A stretch of DNA of 64,000 nt. Origin: Parvibium lacunae (GTDB taxonomy: Bacteria; Pseudomonadota; Gammaproteobacteria; Burkholderiales; Burkholderiaceae_D). Made by a program: the position numbers and the translations under genes. Shown here piece by piece: positions 18,618-28,980 of this stretch. A model generated the notes under the pieces. That model did no database searches. It was not told the DNA's origin and saw only the letters and a list, made by a program, of their open reading frames with translations. The stretch lies in NCBI RefSeq assembly GCF_003335215.1, contig NZ_QPGB01000001.1, forward strand, positions 802,528 to 866,527. The letters run 5' to 3'. Numbering within the stretch: the first letter of the stretch is position 1; each line of letters opens with the position of its first letter.

Positions 18618-19926
18618 AACCCGTGGTCAGCACATCAATAAACTCACCCACCTTCAAATCAGGGTGAGGCTCGACATACACCACTCCATCAATCTCGGGG
18701 GCATCGGCATAGCAACGTGCAATCGCCCCATCTGCGTTAATTTCATCCACCAAAACTTGCATGACCATCCCAGCCCGCTCAGCCTGCCGCTGTGCGCTGA
18801 TTTCTTCTTGCACTTGCATAAAACGCGCCTGCCGTTCTTCACGCACCTCATCGGGCAAGGCACCCGGCAATTCGTTGGCGGCTGCGCCTTCTACCGGTGA
18901 ATAAGCAAAGCAGCCTACGCGGTCTAGCTTGGCTTCACGTAAAAAGTCCAGCAGATATTCAAACTCGGCTTCGGTTTCGCCAGGGAAGCCGGCAATAAAG
19001 GTCGAGCGAATCACCATCTCCGAAATCTCTTTGCGCCATGCCTGGATGCGTTCAATATTTTTCTCACCACTCGCCGGGCGTTTCATGTCCTTGAGCACAC
19101 GCGGATGGGCATGTTGGAAAGGAATATCGAGGTAAGGCAAAATCTTGCCCTCCGCCATCAACGGCAGAATGTCATCCACATGCGGATAGGGATAGACGTA
19201 GTGCAAGCGCACCCAGACGCCATACTGATCGCCTAAGTCGCCCAACTCTTTACATAAATCATAGAGTTTGGTTTTAACCGGGCGACCATTCACGAAACCC
19301 GTCCGGTATTTCACATCGACACCATACGCACTGGTGTCTTGCGAAATGACCAAAATTTCTTTTACACCAGCCTTCATGAGGTTTTCTGCCTCACGCAATA
19401 CTTCCCCGATATCGCGGCTATCTAAATCGCCCCGCATCGACGGAATAATGCAGAAGGTACAACGGTGATTACAGCCTTCCGATATCTTCAGATAGGCAAA
19501 GTGCTTGGGTGTCAGCTTAATCCCTTGTGGCGGCACTAAATCGGTAAAAGGATCATGCGGTTTGGGCAAGTGGGTATGCACCGCTTCCATTACTTCGGTT
19601 AATGCATGCGGTCCCGTTACGGCCAATACCTTGGGATGAACCTCGGTAATCAAATTACCACCCGTACTACCTTGCTTGGCACCCAGGCAGCCGGTCACAA
19701 TCACTTTACCGTTTTCGTGCAGGGCTTCACCAATCGCATCCAGCGACTCTTGTACCGCCGCATCAATAAAGCCGCAGGTATTCACAATCACCAAATCGGA
19801 GCCTTCGTAGGAAGACGACGTGGTATAACCCTCTGCCCGTAACTGCGTGAGAATTTGTTCCGAATCCACTAAAGCTTTGGGGCACCCCAAAGAGACAAAA
19901 CCAACTTTTGGCGCAGACATAGCCAT
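18571..19926 (-). CDS. rimO: Ribosomal protein S12 methylthiotransferase
   Basis: Radical-SAM methylthiotransferase that modifies an aspartate of ribosomal protein S12, 451 residues. The N-terminal cluster cysteines are Cys15, Cys51 and Cys80. The radical-SAM motif GCNHRCTFC gives Cys152, Cys156 and Cys159. The C-terminal TRAM domain ends in [14 protein letters not shown], typical of RimO and different from the tRNA-modifying MiaB. The start [23 protein letters not shown] matches the family; a second ATG two codons later is equally possible. Confidence 0.95.
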   Translation of the reverse strand: MAMSAPKVGFVSLGCPKALVDSEQILTQLRAEGYTTSSSYEGSDLVIVNTCGFIDAAVQESLDAIGEALHENGKVIVTGCLGAKQGSTGGNLITEVHPKVLAVTGPHALTEVMEAVHTHLPKPHDPFTDLVPPQGIKLTPKHFAYLKISEGCNHRCTFCIIPSMRGDLDSRDIGEVLREAENLMKAGVKEILVISQDTSAYGVDVKYRTGFVNGRPVKTKLYDLCKELGDLGDQYGVWVRLHYVYPYPHVDDILPLMAEGKILPYLDIPFQHAHPRVLKDMKRPASGEKNIERIQAWRKEISEMVIRSTFIAGFPGETEAEFEYLLDFLREAKLDRVGCFAYSPVEGAAANELPGALPDEVREERQARFMQVQEEISAQRQAERAGMVMQVLVDEINADGAIARCYADAPEIDGVVYVEPHPDLKVGEFIDVLTTGYDAHDLWGEVYLEAE

Positions 19927-20012
19927 TCCTGATTAGGCAAAAAACGTATTTTACAGGAGGGCGAGGAAAAACCCGAAACCAAAAAACATGGGTAGAGAAA
20001 GTCGGCGATTCG

Positions 20013-21944
20013 TTAAGCTTTGCGACTTTCTAATTCTTCCCAGCGGGTCATTTTGTCGAGAATAAGTTCATCTAATTCGGCTAAACGAGCGCTTGCCGCC
20101 TGGACTTCCACTGTAGGTCGGGTGTAGAAATCGGCATCCGCTAACTGCGCTTGCAGGGCTTGCTGTTCGGCATCCAGCTTTTCTAATTCTTGCGGCAAGG
20201 CATCTAACTCGCGCTGCTCTTTGTAGCTTAGCTTTTGTGAAGCTTTCTTCGCCGTAGCGGGAATAACAGGGATAGCAGAGGCGGCTGTTTGCTCCGCCAC
20301 GGCCGCATCAGCGACTTTAGCTGACGCCTTGGCATCAAAATTGGATTTCTGTTGCAGCCAATCACTATAACCACCGGGGTATTCACGCCAAGTGCCGTTG
20401 TAGTTGCCCGCCGCGTCTTGCGCTTCGGCGGCGAATGAGCAGGTCACCACATTATCGAGAAATTGCCGATCATGGCTCACTAAAAACACCGTACCGGTAT
20501 AGCTCTGTAATAGTTCTTCAAGCAGTTCTAGCGTATCAATATCCAGGTCATTGGTTGGTTCATCCAATACCAAGACATTCGCAGGGCGGGCAAAAAGACG
20601 GGCCAACAACAAGCGGTTGCGCTCACCACCGGACAGGGTACGCACGGGTGAACGCGCGCGCTCAGGGGCGAATAAAAAGTCGCCGAGATAGCCAATCACA
20701 TGTTTGCGCTGGCCATTCATTTCAATCCATTCCGAGCCAGGGCTGATGGTATCTTCCAGCGATTTATCTAAATCCAGCCCGGCCCGCATTTGGTCAAAGT
20801 AGGCGACTTCCAGTTGCGTGCCGAGCTTGATCTGCCCTGCATCGGCCGCCAGTTCACCCAGAATCAATTTGAGCAAGGTAGTTTTACCAATCCCATTTGG
20901 CCCAATCAAACCGACTTTATCGCCACGCAGAATCGTCGCCGTAAAATCACGCACCACACACTTATCACCAAACTGCTTGGAAACGTGCTGTAACTCCGCG
21001 ACGATTTTCCCCGAGCGCTGACCACGATCTATTTCCAGCTTCACTTGACCGACTTGCTCACGCCGTTCACGACGCTGTTTGCGTAATTCTTCTAGTCGCG
21101 CCACCCGCCCCACACTGCGGGTACGTCTGGCTTCAACGCCTTTGCGAATCCACACTTCTTCTTGCGCCAATAATTTATCGGCCCGCGCATTTTCCAGCGC
21201 CTCCGCATGCAATTCATCCGCTTTACGCTGCTGCCAGGCAGTGAAATTACCGGGGTAGCTACGCAACTGGCCGCGATCCAATTCCACAATCCGCGTCGCA
21301 ACCCGATCTAAAAACTGCCGATCATGGGTAACGAAGACCAAGGCACCGGCATAGCTCAGCAACAAATCTTCAAGCCAGATAATCGAATCAAAATCCAGGT
21401 GGTTAGTGGGTTCATCTAAGATCAACACATCCGGCTCCGCGACCAGCGCTCTTGCCAGTGCTACCCGCTTGCGTAAGCCACCGGATAATGTTCCCACAAT
21501 CGCCTCCGCAGGGAGATGTAAGCGGCTGAGCACGCGCTCCACTTCAGAACGAACTTGCCAGGCTTGATGGGTATCCAGCCAATGCTGTACCTTATGGATG
21601 CGAGCCTCGTCCAGTTCGGCTTGGGTATGTAATAGCTCCCATTCTTGCAACCACTGCCAGCGTTCGCCCAGACCCGCTGCCACACAATCAAGTATCATCA
21701 AATCAGCGTCTAGTTCAGGCTCTTGCGGTACATAAGCCAACTGCACGCCCTGCTGCCGAACGAGCTGGCCGTCATCCATGGCCACCTCGCCCGCCAGGAC
21801 TTTAAGCAGACTGGATTTACCTGCACCATTGCGCCCAACTAAACCGACACGCTCATTGGACTCCAAGGAAAAACCAACCTGATCCAGTAAGGCCCAATGA
21901 CCAAACGCTAACTGAGCATTGCTGAGGGTAATGAGAGTTGCCAC
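20013..21944 (-). CDS. uup: ABC-F family ATPase (Uup-type)
   Basis: Cytoplasmic protein of 643 residues with two ABC ATPase domains and no membrane segments. The first domain has GRNGAGKSS near residue 38 and LSGGLRKRVALARAL. The second has GPNGIGKTT near 345 and LSGGERNRLLLARL. The linker is highly charged. The C-terminal region (KKASQKLSYKEQRELDALPQ onwards) is the coiled coil that distinguishes Uup from other ABC-F proteins. Uup acts on ribosomes or branched DNA intermediates (family knowledge). It starts with GTG and is divergent from the exonuclease III gene. Confidence 0.9.
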   Translation of the reverse strand: MATLITLSNAQLAFGHWALLDQVGFSLESNERVGLVGRNGAGKSSLLKVLAGEVAMDDGQLVRQQGVQLAYVPQEPELDADLMILDCVAAGLGERWQWLQEWELLHTQAELDEARIHKVQHWLDTHQAWQVRSEVERVLSRLHLPAEAIVGTLSGGLRKRVALARALVAEPDVLILDEPTNHLDFDSIIWLEDLLLSYAGALVFVTHDRQFLDRVATRIVELDRGQLRSYPGNFTAWQQRKADELHAEALENARADKLLAQEEVWIRKGVEARRTRSVGRVARLEELRKQRRERREQVGQVKLEIDRGQRSGKIVAELQHVSKQFGDKCVVRDFTATILRGDKVGLIGPNGIGKTTLLKLILGELAADAGQIKLGTQLEVAYFDQMRAGLDLDKSLEDTISPGSEWIEMNGQRKHVIGYLGDFLFAPERARSPVRTLSGGERNRLLLARLFARPANVLVLDEPTNDLDIDTLELLEELLQSYTGTVFLVSHDRQFLDNVVTCSFAAEAQDAAGNYNGTWREYPGGYSDWLQQKSNFDAKASAKVADAAVAEQTAASAIPVIPATAKKASQKLSYKEQRELDALPQELEKLDAEQQALQAQLADADFYTRPTVEVQAASARLAELDELILDKMTRWEELESRKA

Positions 21945-21974
21945 GTATGCTTAACCTTATATTTAGGAAGTTGA

Positions 21975-21993
21975 CTACTGTGAGTTACAGTAG
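21975..21993. promoter_or_regulatory. Inverted repeat in the uup-xth spacer
   Basis: CTACTGT, GAGTT, ACAGTAG: perfect 7-bp arms in the 98-base divergent spacer, just before a TACAAT sequence (21998-22003) that could be the -10 box for the exonuclease gene. It may be an operator; there is no further support. Confidence 0.35.
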
Positions 21994-22042
21994 CCAGTAC
22001 AATATTGTTTCTATTTTCTGCTCTGCACGTTCAGCCAACACC

Positions 22043-22819
22043 ATGCAAATCGCCACCTGGAATGTAAATTCTTTGAATGTTCGACTACCTCACGTACTGG
22101 GTTGGTTAGCTGAAAATCCCGTTGATTTCTTGTGTTTGCAAGAACTCAAGATGGTCGATGAAAAGTTTCCCTTGGCTGCATTACAAGAAGCTGGTTATGA
22201 CGCCGTTTTCGCTGGTCAAAAAACCTATAACGGGGTCGCTATTTTACGGCGAATTGCCCGTACGCCGGCAGCAGTTGCCACACAAATCAATCTACCTACT
22301 TTTGCAGACGAGCAGAAACGCGTCATTGCAGCAACTTATGGCGACGTGCGGGTAATCTGCGCCTACTTCCCAAATGGACAAGCCGTCGGTAGTGAAAAAT
22401 TCGCTTATAAAATGGCTTGGCTAGCGGGTTTGCAAACCTGGTTGCAAGCGGAGCTGACCCAATATCCAAAAATGGTTTTTGTCGGTGACTTCAATATTGC
22501 CCCCGATGACCGGGATGTGTACGATCCGGTCGAATGGGCGGGGCAAATCCACTGCTCGGAAGAAGAGCGCACCGCATTTAAAAACTTATTGGCCTTGCCA
22601 CTCCATGATGCTTTTCGTCACCTAGAAGCGGGTGACAAACATTATTCTTGGTGGGATTATCGACAAATGGCATTCCGCCGCAATCGCGGGCTGCGTATCG
22701 ATCACATCTTAGTGAGTGACGCGCTGTTACCTCATGTTAGCCGCTGCTGGATTGATAAAACGCCGCGCAAATTGGAACAGCCGTCTGACCACACGCCGGT
22801 GATCGTTGAGATTAACTAA
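22043..22819 (+). CDS. xth: Exodeoxyribonuclease III
   Basis: AP endonuclease and 3' exonuclease of base excision repair, 258 residues. Family motifs are present: ATWNVNSLNVR at the N-terminus, LCLQELKM with the metal-binding Glu, GDFNIAPDDRDVYDP, and the C-terminal RIDHILVS and SDHTPVIVEI with the catalytic Asp-His. The start is the ATG at 22043 (MQIATWNVNSLN); an open extension of 35 codons upstream is not family-like. The 3' end overlaps the convergent DUF2065 gene by 8 bases. Confidence 0.95.
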   Translation: MQIATWNVNSLNVRLPHVLGWLAENPVDFLCLQELKMVDEKFPLAALQEAGYDAVFAGQKTYNGVAILRRIARTPAAVATQINLPTFADEQKRVIAATYGDVRVICAYFPNGQAVGSEKFAYKMAWLAGLQTWLQAELTQYPKMVFVGDFNIAPDDRDVYDPVEWAGQIHCSEEERTAFKNLLALPLHDAFRHLEAGDKHYSWWDYRQMAFRRNRGLRIDHILVSDALLPHVSRCWIDKTPRKLEQPSDHTPVIVEIN

Positions 22820-23000
22820 ATACCGCAACGAGCAGCAAACCCAGCCCAACCGACAACAAGCCAAAAAAGCGTAGTTGACCATCGCGGAGTTGCGTGAGCC
22901 GTAGAAAAGTTTCTCGCCAAGCTTGCGGCATGAGCAACGGCAAGATGCCTTCAAAAACGAGCAGCATACCCAAAGCCAGGAGCCACACGGAAGACGTCAT
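22812..23000 (-). CDS. DUF2065 family small inner-membrane protein (YjeT-like)
   Basis: Protein of 62 residues with two hydrophobic segments (SVWLLALGMLLVFEGILPLL and LRFFGLLSVGLGLLLVAVF) separated by a short basic loop (PQAWRETFLRLTQLRDGQ), the pattern of the YjeT/DUF2065 family. Its function is unknown. In many Betaproteobacteria this gene sits between hflC and hisZ-purA. Here it is still close to hflC, but a cupin gene intervenes and hisZ-purA is not next to it. It overlaps the cupin stop by four bases (ATGA). Confidence 0.85.
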   Translation of the reverse strand: MTSSVWLLALGMLLVFEGILPLLMPQAWRETFLRLTQLRDGQLRFFGLLSVGLGLLLVAVFS

Positions 23001-23350
23001 ATCGAACCTAACTTTTCAATCACCAAAATTCGCGCCTCACCGCAGGGGTGCGCGACATGTTCCAGTCCCTCACCAGCATAGAAAATATCACCCGCTTTCA
23101 GTTCAACCACCTGCGTAATACCTTGAGCATCGCGGTAATGCATGGCGACTAATCCATCTAGAACCACAAATACTTCTTGGCCATCATTCACATGCCACTG
23201 ATAGGGCTGATCCGTCCAATGTAAACGGACAGCGGTATCCGCAAAACGAGCAATTTGTCTCGCATCCCATGGGCGTTCGCCGACAAAACTGCTTGCTCGA
23301 GTGACGGTGAAAGTGCTGGCTTTATGGCCAATAACAGGATTAACTGACAT
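22997..23350 (-). CDS. Cupin-domain protein
   Basis: Small single-domain cupin of about 117 residues. The conserved beta-barrel motifs are visible (HVNDGQEVFVVLDGLVAMHYRD; LKAGDIFYAGEGLEHVAHP), with His and Glu residues in the positions that usually bind a metal. The ligand or reaction is unknown. It is translationally coupled to the DUF2065 gene downstream and lies just after hflC on the same strand. Confidence 0.8.
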   Translation of the reverse strand: MSVNPVIGHKASTFTVTRASSFVGERPWDARQIARFADTAVRLHWTDQPYQWHVNDGQEVFVVLDGLVAMHYRDAQGITQVVELKAGDIFYAGEGLEHVAHPCGEARILVIEKLGSI

Positions 23351-23387
23351 CAATCACCCTTCACTCAATCATGATGTTGTCGTACGT

Positions 23388-24272
23388 TTATTTTCCAGTT
23401 TTACCCGCTTGTTTCATGAACTTAAAAAACTCAGAACTCGGATCGACAACCAACACATCTTGCTTGCTCTTAAAGCTGGCTCGGTACGCCTCCAAGCTGC
23501 GATAAAAGGCATAGAACTCAGGATTCGCACCGAATGCCTGGGCATACGTGGCAGAGGCTTTCGCATCCCCTTCCCCTTTCAGTTTTTGGGCATCACGGTA
23601 TGCTTCTGCCAAAATCACTTCACGCTGCCGGTCAGCATCCGCGCGGATTTTTTCTGACTCTGCCGCCCCAGTTGATCGCAATTCATTGGCGACCCGCTTG
23701 CGTTCCGCTTCCATCCGTTTATAAACGGACTCGCTCACTTCAGGCAATAAATCAACGCGTTTCAAGCGTACATCGACAATATCGATTCCAATTTGCTTGG
23801 CATCATCGCCAATTTTCTTGGCGATAATCTCCATGACTTTAGTCCGCTCACCAGAGACAACATCACGCGCACTGCGCTTGGTAATTTCTTCGTTAAGCGC
23901 TGATTTAATAATTTGTGATAGACGATCTTGCGCCCGCCGATCATCACCGGAAACACTGATGTAGTATTGTTTGGGATCAGCAATGCGCCATTTCACGAAG
24001 GAATCAACCAGAAGGTTTTTCTTTTCTGCGGTGATAAAGCGATCCGCATCTGGCGTATCAATCGTCAAGATCCGTTTTTCCAGATACACCACATTTTGAA
24101 ATGGAGGCGGTAATTTCCAGAACAATCCTGGCTCTTTAACCACTTCTTTAATTTCCCCCAAGCCAAATACAATGGCGTACTGACGTTGATTGACCACATA
24201 GATACAAGAAGAGCCAAACAATAAAACAAGGCCAACAATGACTAAAGCCGGCATAATGCGATTCAGATTCAT
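23388..24272 (-). CDS. hflC: HflC, regulator of FtsH protease
   Basis: SPFH/band-7 membrane protein of 294 residues that forms with HflK a large periplasm-facing assembly around the FtsH protease. It has one N-terminal membrane segment (ALVIVGLVLLFGSSCIYVV). The band-7 domain follows, then an Ala/Glu-rich helical part (RMEAERKRVANELRSTGAAE; AEAYRDAQKLKGEGDAKASA). The end (YRSLEAYRASF, then VVDPSSEFFKFM) is typical of HflC. Its ATG begins directly after the hflK stop codon with no gap. Confidence 0.95.
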   Translation of the reverse strand: MNLNRIMPALVIVGLVLLFGSSCIYVVNQRQYAIVFGLGEIKEVVKEPGLFWKLPPPFQNVVYLEKRILTIDTPDADRFITAEKKNLLVDSFVKWRIADPKQYYISVSGDDRRAQDRLSQIIKSALNEEITKRSARDVVSGERTKVMEIIAKKIGDDAKQIGIDIVDVRLKRVDLLPEVSESVYKRMEAERKRVANELRSTGAAESEKIRADADRQREVILAEAYRDAQKLKGEGDAKASATYAQAFGANPEFYAFYRSLEAYRASFKSKQDVLVVDPSSEFFKFMKQAGKTGK

Positions 24273-25589
24273 TTAACGCCCCTCCCGATCTCGGCTACGC
24301 TGGGCATCACGGGCGCGCATGGCGTCGTTGGATGCTGGAATTTCATTACTTTGCAGGTTGCTAGGTACGGTTTTATCGCTGAGCGGTGCGCCACTGTTTG
24401 ACGATGGCACGACGGCTTGGGCTCCCTGCTGAATCAGTTTATCCAGGGGCAAATACAGCAGATTGTTATTCCCTTTGCTATCAACCAGTACTTTTGTCGT
24501 GTTTGCAAAAATCTGCTGCATCGTATCTAAATACATGCGGTCACGGGTCACTCCTGGCGCTTTGCTATATTCCGCCAAAACCTGTTTAAAGCGAATAGCA
24601 TCACCCTCTGCCTGCGCAATCACCCGTTGTTTGTACCCTTCAGCTTCTTCCAATAAACGCGCTGCGGTTCCGCGGGCTTTAGGAATAACATCGTTCGCAT
24701 AAGCTTGCCCCTCATTTTTAGCACGCTCACGATCTTGCCCTGCCTTAACTGCATCATCAAAAGCGGCCTGAACTTGCTCTGGTGGCTGGGCGTTTTGAAC
24801 GGTGATATTCGACACCAAAATACCTGCCTTATAGCCATCTAGGATTTTTTGTACGTTCTGCGCGGCTTGAATCGCAATTTGCTCACGCCCTTCGTACAAC
24901 ACATAATCCATTTTGCTACGGCCAACGATTTCTCGCATCGCAGTTTCTGCTGCCTGCTTGACCGCCTCATCGGGCTTCACATTATTAAATAGATAATCTT
25001 TCGCGTCTTTTAACCGATACTGCACTGCGAACTGAATATCAATAATGTTTTCATCTTCCGTCAGCATCAGAGACTCGCGCCCAACCTTGGTGCGTACATC
25101 GCCTTGATAGCCAATTTCAACTTTACGCACTTGCGATATGTTAACTACTTCATGCGCCTGGATCGGATAGGGCATGCGCCACTGAAAACCCGCCTTGGTC
25201 GTGCTGCTGTATTTACCAAAAGTGGTAATTACGCCGACTTGCCCTTCCTGAACGATAAAAAAACCGCTACCTAGCCATAACAAGGCAACGACGGCCAAAA
25301 CCAAGCCAGCACCGATACCCGCACCCTTCATGCTGGGTTCAAAGCCACCCGTACCCCCGCTGCCCTGACCGGTGCGGCCCTTACCGAGCCATTGGTTGAG
25401 TTTGCGATTAAAGTCGCGCCATAACTCATCCAGATCGGGGGGACCATCGTTCGCCCCCGGACGACGTGACTCAGGCGGTTCAGGACGCTCAGGCCGCTGT
25501 GGGCGGGATGCCCCGTTCTCTTCAGGAGAAGATTCTCCGCTCTCACTGCCCTTACCGCTATTACCCCAGCGGGGGTCATTGAGAGACAT
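24273..25589 (-). CDS. hflK: HflK, regulator of FtsH protease
   Basis: Partner of HflC, 438 residues. The N-terminal cytoplasmic part is rich in Gly, Pro, Glu and Arg (low complexity). It is followed by one membrane segment (GAGLVLAVVALLWLGSGFFI), the band-7 domain and a long helical region ending in a disordered, charged tail. I chose the ATG at 25589 (MSLNDPRWGNSGKG), which matches the conserved start; nine codons upstream are open. It lies downstream of hflX on the same strand with a 130-base gap. Confidence 0.95.
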   Translation of the reverse strand: MSLNDPRWGNSGKGSESGESSPEENGASRPQRPERPEPPESRRPGANDGPPDLDELWRDFNRKLNQWLGKGRTGQGSGGTGGFEPSMKGAGIGAGLVLAVVALLWLGSGFFIVQEGQVGVITTFGKYSSTTKAGFQWRMPYPIQAHEVVNISQVRKVEIGYQGDVRTKVGRESLMLTEDENIIDIQFAVQYRLKDAKDYLFNNVKPDEAVKQAAETAMREIVGRSKMDYVLYEGREQIAIQAAQNVQKILDGYKAGILVSNITVQNAQPPEQVQAAFDDAVKAGQDRERAKNEGQAYANDVIPKARGTAARLLEEAEGYKQRVIAQAEGDAIRFKQVLAEYSKAPGVTRDRMYLDTMQQIFANTTKVLVDSKGNNNLLYLPLDKLIQQGAQAVVPSSNSGAPLSDKTVPSNLQSNEIPASNDAMRARDAQRSRDREGR

Positions 25590-25719
25590 TAAGGCTCCCA
25601 GTGTTCCAAGCAACATAAATGCCTCATTTAGTTACATTTGTTGATCAAGTTTGTCAGCGTCGATACTGACGGTACATTTACGATAAATCTTACCAGTTCT
25701 ACACTGCCATACCGCTCGG

Positions 25720-26964
25720 TTATATTTCCCAAGACTCTTTGCTTGCTGGAAGCGCTGCCCGCGCATGACGAGCCGCCAAAGCATAGTCTTTCAATACCTG
25801 TTTGAGCAAATCCAATCCCTGCCCGGTACGCGCACTAAGCCATACCGCGCCCATGCCGGCACGATCAGCAGCATCCCCCTGCTCGGCGGATCGGGCTGTA
25901 CTGTCTGCCTGCTCAATTCGCTCTATTCTGGGGGCGATATCCAGTAAATCAATCTTATTCCAGACAATTATTTGTGGCAGATGTTCCGCTTGAATTTCTT
26001 TTAATACGGCATTCACTGCGGCAATTTGCTCATCACGCTCCGCTGCAGCCCCATCCACAACATGCAAGATCAAATCGGCATGAATAGCTTCTTCCAAGGT
26101 CGCGCGGAAAGCCGCGACCAAGGTGTGAGGTAAATCGCGGATGAAGCCGACCGTATCAGACAGCACGAGCTGGACGCCTGCTTGATAGGTCTGGTGGACT
26201 TGGGCAGGGTCGACCGATTCTGCTTTTTCTGCCTCTGCCGGCATCGCGCCTAAAAAAACGCGACGGCTGGTGGTATCGAGCGTCGCAAAGAGTTGATTCG
26301 CGGCATAAGTCTCGGCGTGAGTCAGGGCATTGAAAAGCGTTGATTTTCCGGCATTGGTGTAACCAACGAGTGACACCGTAAAGACATCCCGGCGCTGCCG
26401 ATGGCGGCGCTGCGAATCACGCTGCTTTTCTAACTTTAATAAATCGGCTTTAAGTTTTTTGATGCGCTCACCGATCATACGTCGGTCTAGCTCAATTTGC
26501 GTTTCGCCTGGGCCACCACGCATCCCAATCCCGCCTTTTTGCCTTTCCAAATGAGTCCAGCGGCGTACCAAGCGAGTCGCCATAAACTCCATTTGGGCCA
26601 GCTCGACTTGCAGTTTACCGGCTTGGCTTTGCGCTCTCTTGGCAAAAATATCCAAAATCAAACTAGTGCGATCAATGACGGGCAACTGGAGGTGATCTTC
26701 AAGATTCCGCTGTTGTGCTGGCGCTAACGCATGGTTGAATACAATCGCTTCGAGTGACTGGGCGGCAATTAAGGCCAGCAATTCATCCGCCTTGCCTTTT
26801 CCAATAAACAGTGCAGGATCGGGACGCTGACGTTTGCAGGTTACTTCAACCACAGGCTCTGCTGCAGCCGACTCGACCAATAAAGCCAGTTCGGCCATCG
26901 CCGACTGGAAAGCACTACCTGTCAACCCTTGACCGAAATCGACACCAACAATAGCAACACGCAA
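25720..26964 (-). CDS. hflX: Ribosome-associated GTPase HflX
   Basis: GTPase of 414 residues that splits stalled or stressed ribosomes. The N-terminal HflX domain (VEVTCKRQRPDPALFIGKGK; FNHALAPAQQRNLEDHLQ) and the linker GGIGMRGGPGETQIELDRR are diagnostic. The G domain has GYTNAGKST, DTVGFIRDLPH and NKIDLLD. The only start consistent with the family N-terminus (RVAIVGVDFG) appears to be a TTG at 26964, preceded by AGGT. A TTG start may keep expression low. The gene lies downstream of hfq on the same strand. Confidence 0.94.
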   Translation of the reverse strand: MRVAIVGVDFGQGLTGSAFQSAMAELALLVESAAAEPVVEVTCKRQRPDPALFIGKGKADELLALIAAQSLEAIVFNHALAPAQQRNLEDHLQLPVIDRTSLILDIFAKRAQSQAGKLQVELAQMEFMATRLVRRWTHLERQKGGIGMRGGPGETQIELDRRMIGERIKKLKADLLKLEKQRDSQRRHRQRRDVFTVSLVGYTNAGKSTLFNALTHAETYAANQLFATLDTTSRRVFLGAMPAEAEKAESVDPAQVHQTYQAGVQLVLSDTVGFIRDLPHTLVAAFRATLEEAIHADLILHVVDGAAAERDEQIAAVNAVLKEIQAEHLPQIIVWNKIDLLDIAPRIERIEQADSTARSAEQGDAADRAGMGAVWLSARTGQGLDLLKQVLKDYALAARHARAALPASKESWEI

Positions 26965-27075
26965 AGTATTTGTACCTAAAAGACAAAATCCCGGACGATG
27001 AATAGGCCCGGGTTACATGAAAGAGGAGCTTCGCTAGAGTCAGGCGGTAACACATGCATCGCCTGACATCCCAGA

Positions 27076-27321
27076 TCAGTTGCCGTCTGTACTACCCTGA
27101 TCAGACGAGAAATTGACAGGGCGAGCAGGAACAATCGTAGAAATGGCGTGTTTATATACCATTTGGGTGACCGTGTTTCTGAGCAAGACCACATATTGAT
27201 CGAAAGACTCGACCTGGCCCTGCAATTTGATCCCATTAACGAGATAAATCGATACCTGTACATGTTCCTTACGCAAAGCATTAAGGAAGGGGTCTTGTAA
27301 CAATTGCCCTTTATTGCTCAT
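27076..27321 (-). CDS. hfq: RNA chaperone Hfq
   Basis: Hexameric Sm-like RNA chaperone that pairs small RNAs with mRNAs, 81 residues. The proximal face motif [11 protein letters not shown], the Sm1 region [20 protein letters not shown] and the Sm2 signature YKHAISTI are complete, followed by a short acidic tail. AGGAG precedes the ATG. It sits between der and hflX as in other Betaproteobacteria. The 204 bases upstream, before the end of der, hold no gene that I can see and probably contain its promoter. Confidence 0.97.
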   Translation of the reverse strand: MSNKGQLLQDPFLNALRKEHVQVSIYLVNGIKLQGQVESFDQYVVLLRNTVTQMVYKHAISTIVPARPVNFSSDQGSTDGN

Positions 27322-27525
27322 GGAAAACTCCTAAATATTTTTGGTTTTTTAATTCAATCTGGTGGCCACTGCAATCAAACGTTGACACTGACTCACCGAG
27401 TTGCATCAACCGCTTGATGCTCACATCATGCCATAAACCGATAGTAAAAACAGCCTGAGGGCAAAATTTTCAATAATGACTGGGGATGGGCAACATACCA
27501 AACAGATTATTGGCGGCGTGTTGCG

Positions 27526-28935
27526 TTATTTTTTGTCGGAAATATAGGGATTTTTCGTACTGCGTAACTCAATCCGCAGCGGGGTCCCTTGCAGCTGAAA
27601 GGCCTCTCGGAATCGCCCTTCGAGATAACGTTTGTAGCTGTCGCTGATCGCATCCAACGCGTTACCATGAATAACAACAATCGGCGGGTTCTGCCCGCCT
27701 TGGTGAGCATAACGCATTTTGGGACGGAAAATCCCTTTGCGTGGCGGCGCTTGATGTTCCACAGCTGCTTGCATCACGCGCGTAAGTTTGGGGGTTGAGA
27801 GCTTGGCAAAGGCAGCGGCATGAGCGGCATCGACCGATTTGAGAAGTGGCGCAACTCCAGCTCCCTTTAACGCAGAAATGAAATGGAACTTGGCAAAATC
27901 TAAAAACTGCATTTTGCGCAGAATATCGGTTTTGATACGACTGCGGGTGTAATCATCGACACCATCCCACTTATTCACCCCCACTACCAAGGCCCGACCG
28001 GACTCGACGACAAAGCCGGCAATATGCGCATCCTGTTCGGAAACGTCCTGGCTTGCATCCAGCATCAGCACGACTACATTCGCATCAGCAATCGCCTGCA
28101 GCGTTTTCACGACGGAGAATTTTTCAATCGCTTCAAATACTTTACCGCGACGGCGCAATCCCGCTGTATCGATCAGGGTGTATTGCTTGCCAGCCCGCTC
28201 AAAGTCAATATAGATGCTATCTCGGGTTGTGCCTGGCATATCAAAGGCAATCACTCGTTCTTCACCGAGGAGGGTGTTTACCAACGTTGACTTACCCACA
28301 TTAGGACGCCCGACGATTGCTAATTTAATCGTTGAAGGCACGGGCTTTGGTCCAGGCTCGGTACTAGCCGGCAGGGCCACTGCCTCGGCAGTGGCCACTG
28401 AATCCTCTAAATCGGCACCTTCCTCGGCCGCGTTATAATCTGGCAGCACCTCTTCAAGGGCATAGTCGAGCAAGGATTTAACACCTTCACCATGCGCCGA
28501 TGAAATGGCAATCGGCTCGCCTAACCCAAGTTCGTAGAACTCACTGATTGCACCACTAAGGCGCATGCCCTCGGATTTATTGACAGCCAGAATGACCGGG
28601 CGACCACTTTTCCTCAACTTCTCGGCTATTTCGTGATCATGTGGGGTAAGACCTTGCCGTGCGTCGGTCAAAAAAATCACCAGATCTGACTCATCAATCG
28701 CCTGCAAGGTCTGCTTTGCCATAGCATGCAGAATGCCCTCTTTGACCACCGGCTCAAACCCACCGGTATCGACAACCAGATAGGGACGAGGTCCTACTTT
28801 GCCATGACCATAGTGGCGGTCCCGAGTGAGACCAGGAAAATCGGCAACCAAGGCATCGCGTGACTTGGTAAGGCGATTGAAAAGAGTAGATTTGCCCACA
28901 TTGGGGCGGCCGACCAAGGCAATGACAGGTAACAT
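27526..28935 (-). CDS. der: Ribosome-assembly GTPase Der (EngA)
   Basis: Essential GTPase of 50S subunit assembly with two tandem G domains and a C-terminal KH-like domain, 469 residues. G1 motifs GRPNVGKST occur near residue 8 and again near 207. G3 motifs are DTGGF and [10 protein letters not shown], and G4 motifs NKSEG and NKWDG. I chose the ATG at 28935 ([20 protein letters not shown]) since it fits the conserved start; nine open codons upstream do not. It follows bamB on the same strand with a 45-base gap. Confidence 0.96.
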   Translation of the reverse strand: MLPVIALVGRPNVGKSTLFNRLTKSRDALVADFPGLTRDRHYGHGKVGPRPYLVVDTGGFEPVVKEGILHAMAKQTLQAIDESDLVIFLTDARQGLTPHDHEIAEKLRKSGRPVILAVNKSEGMRLSGAISEFYELGLGEPIAISSAHGEGVKSLLDYALEEVLPDYNAAEEGADLEDSVATAEAVALPASTEPGPKPVPSTIKLAIVGRPNVGKSTLVNTLLGEERVIAFDMPGTTRDSIYIDFERAGKQYTLIDTAGLRRRGKVFEAIEKFSVVKTLQAIADANVVVLMLDASQDVSEQDAHIAGFVVESGRALVVGVNKWDGVDDYTRSRIKTDILRKMQFLDFAKFHFISALKGAGVAPLLKSVDAAHAAAFAKLSTPKLTRVMQAAVEHQAPPRKGIFRPKMRYAHQGGQNPPIVVIHGNALDAISDSYKRYLEGRFREAFQLQGTPLRIELRSTKNPYISDKK

Positions 28936-28980
28936 GTTTACATTAGGCAGGCAGAGCCGCACGCCCCCCTGCCCATCCCG

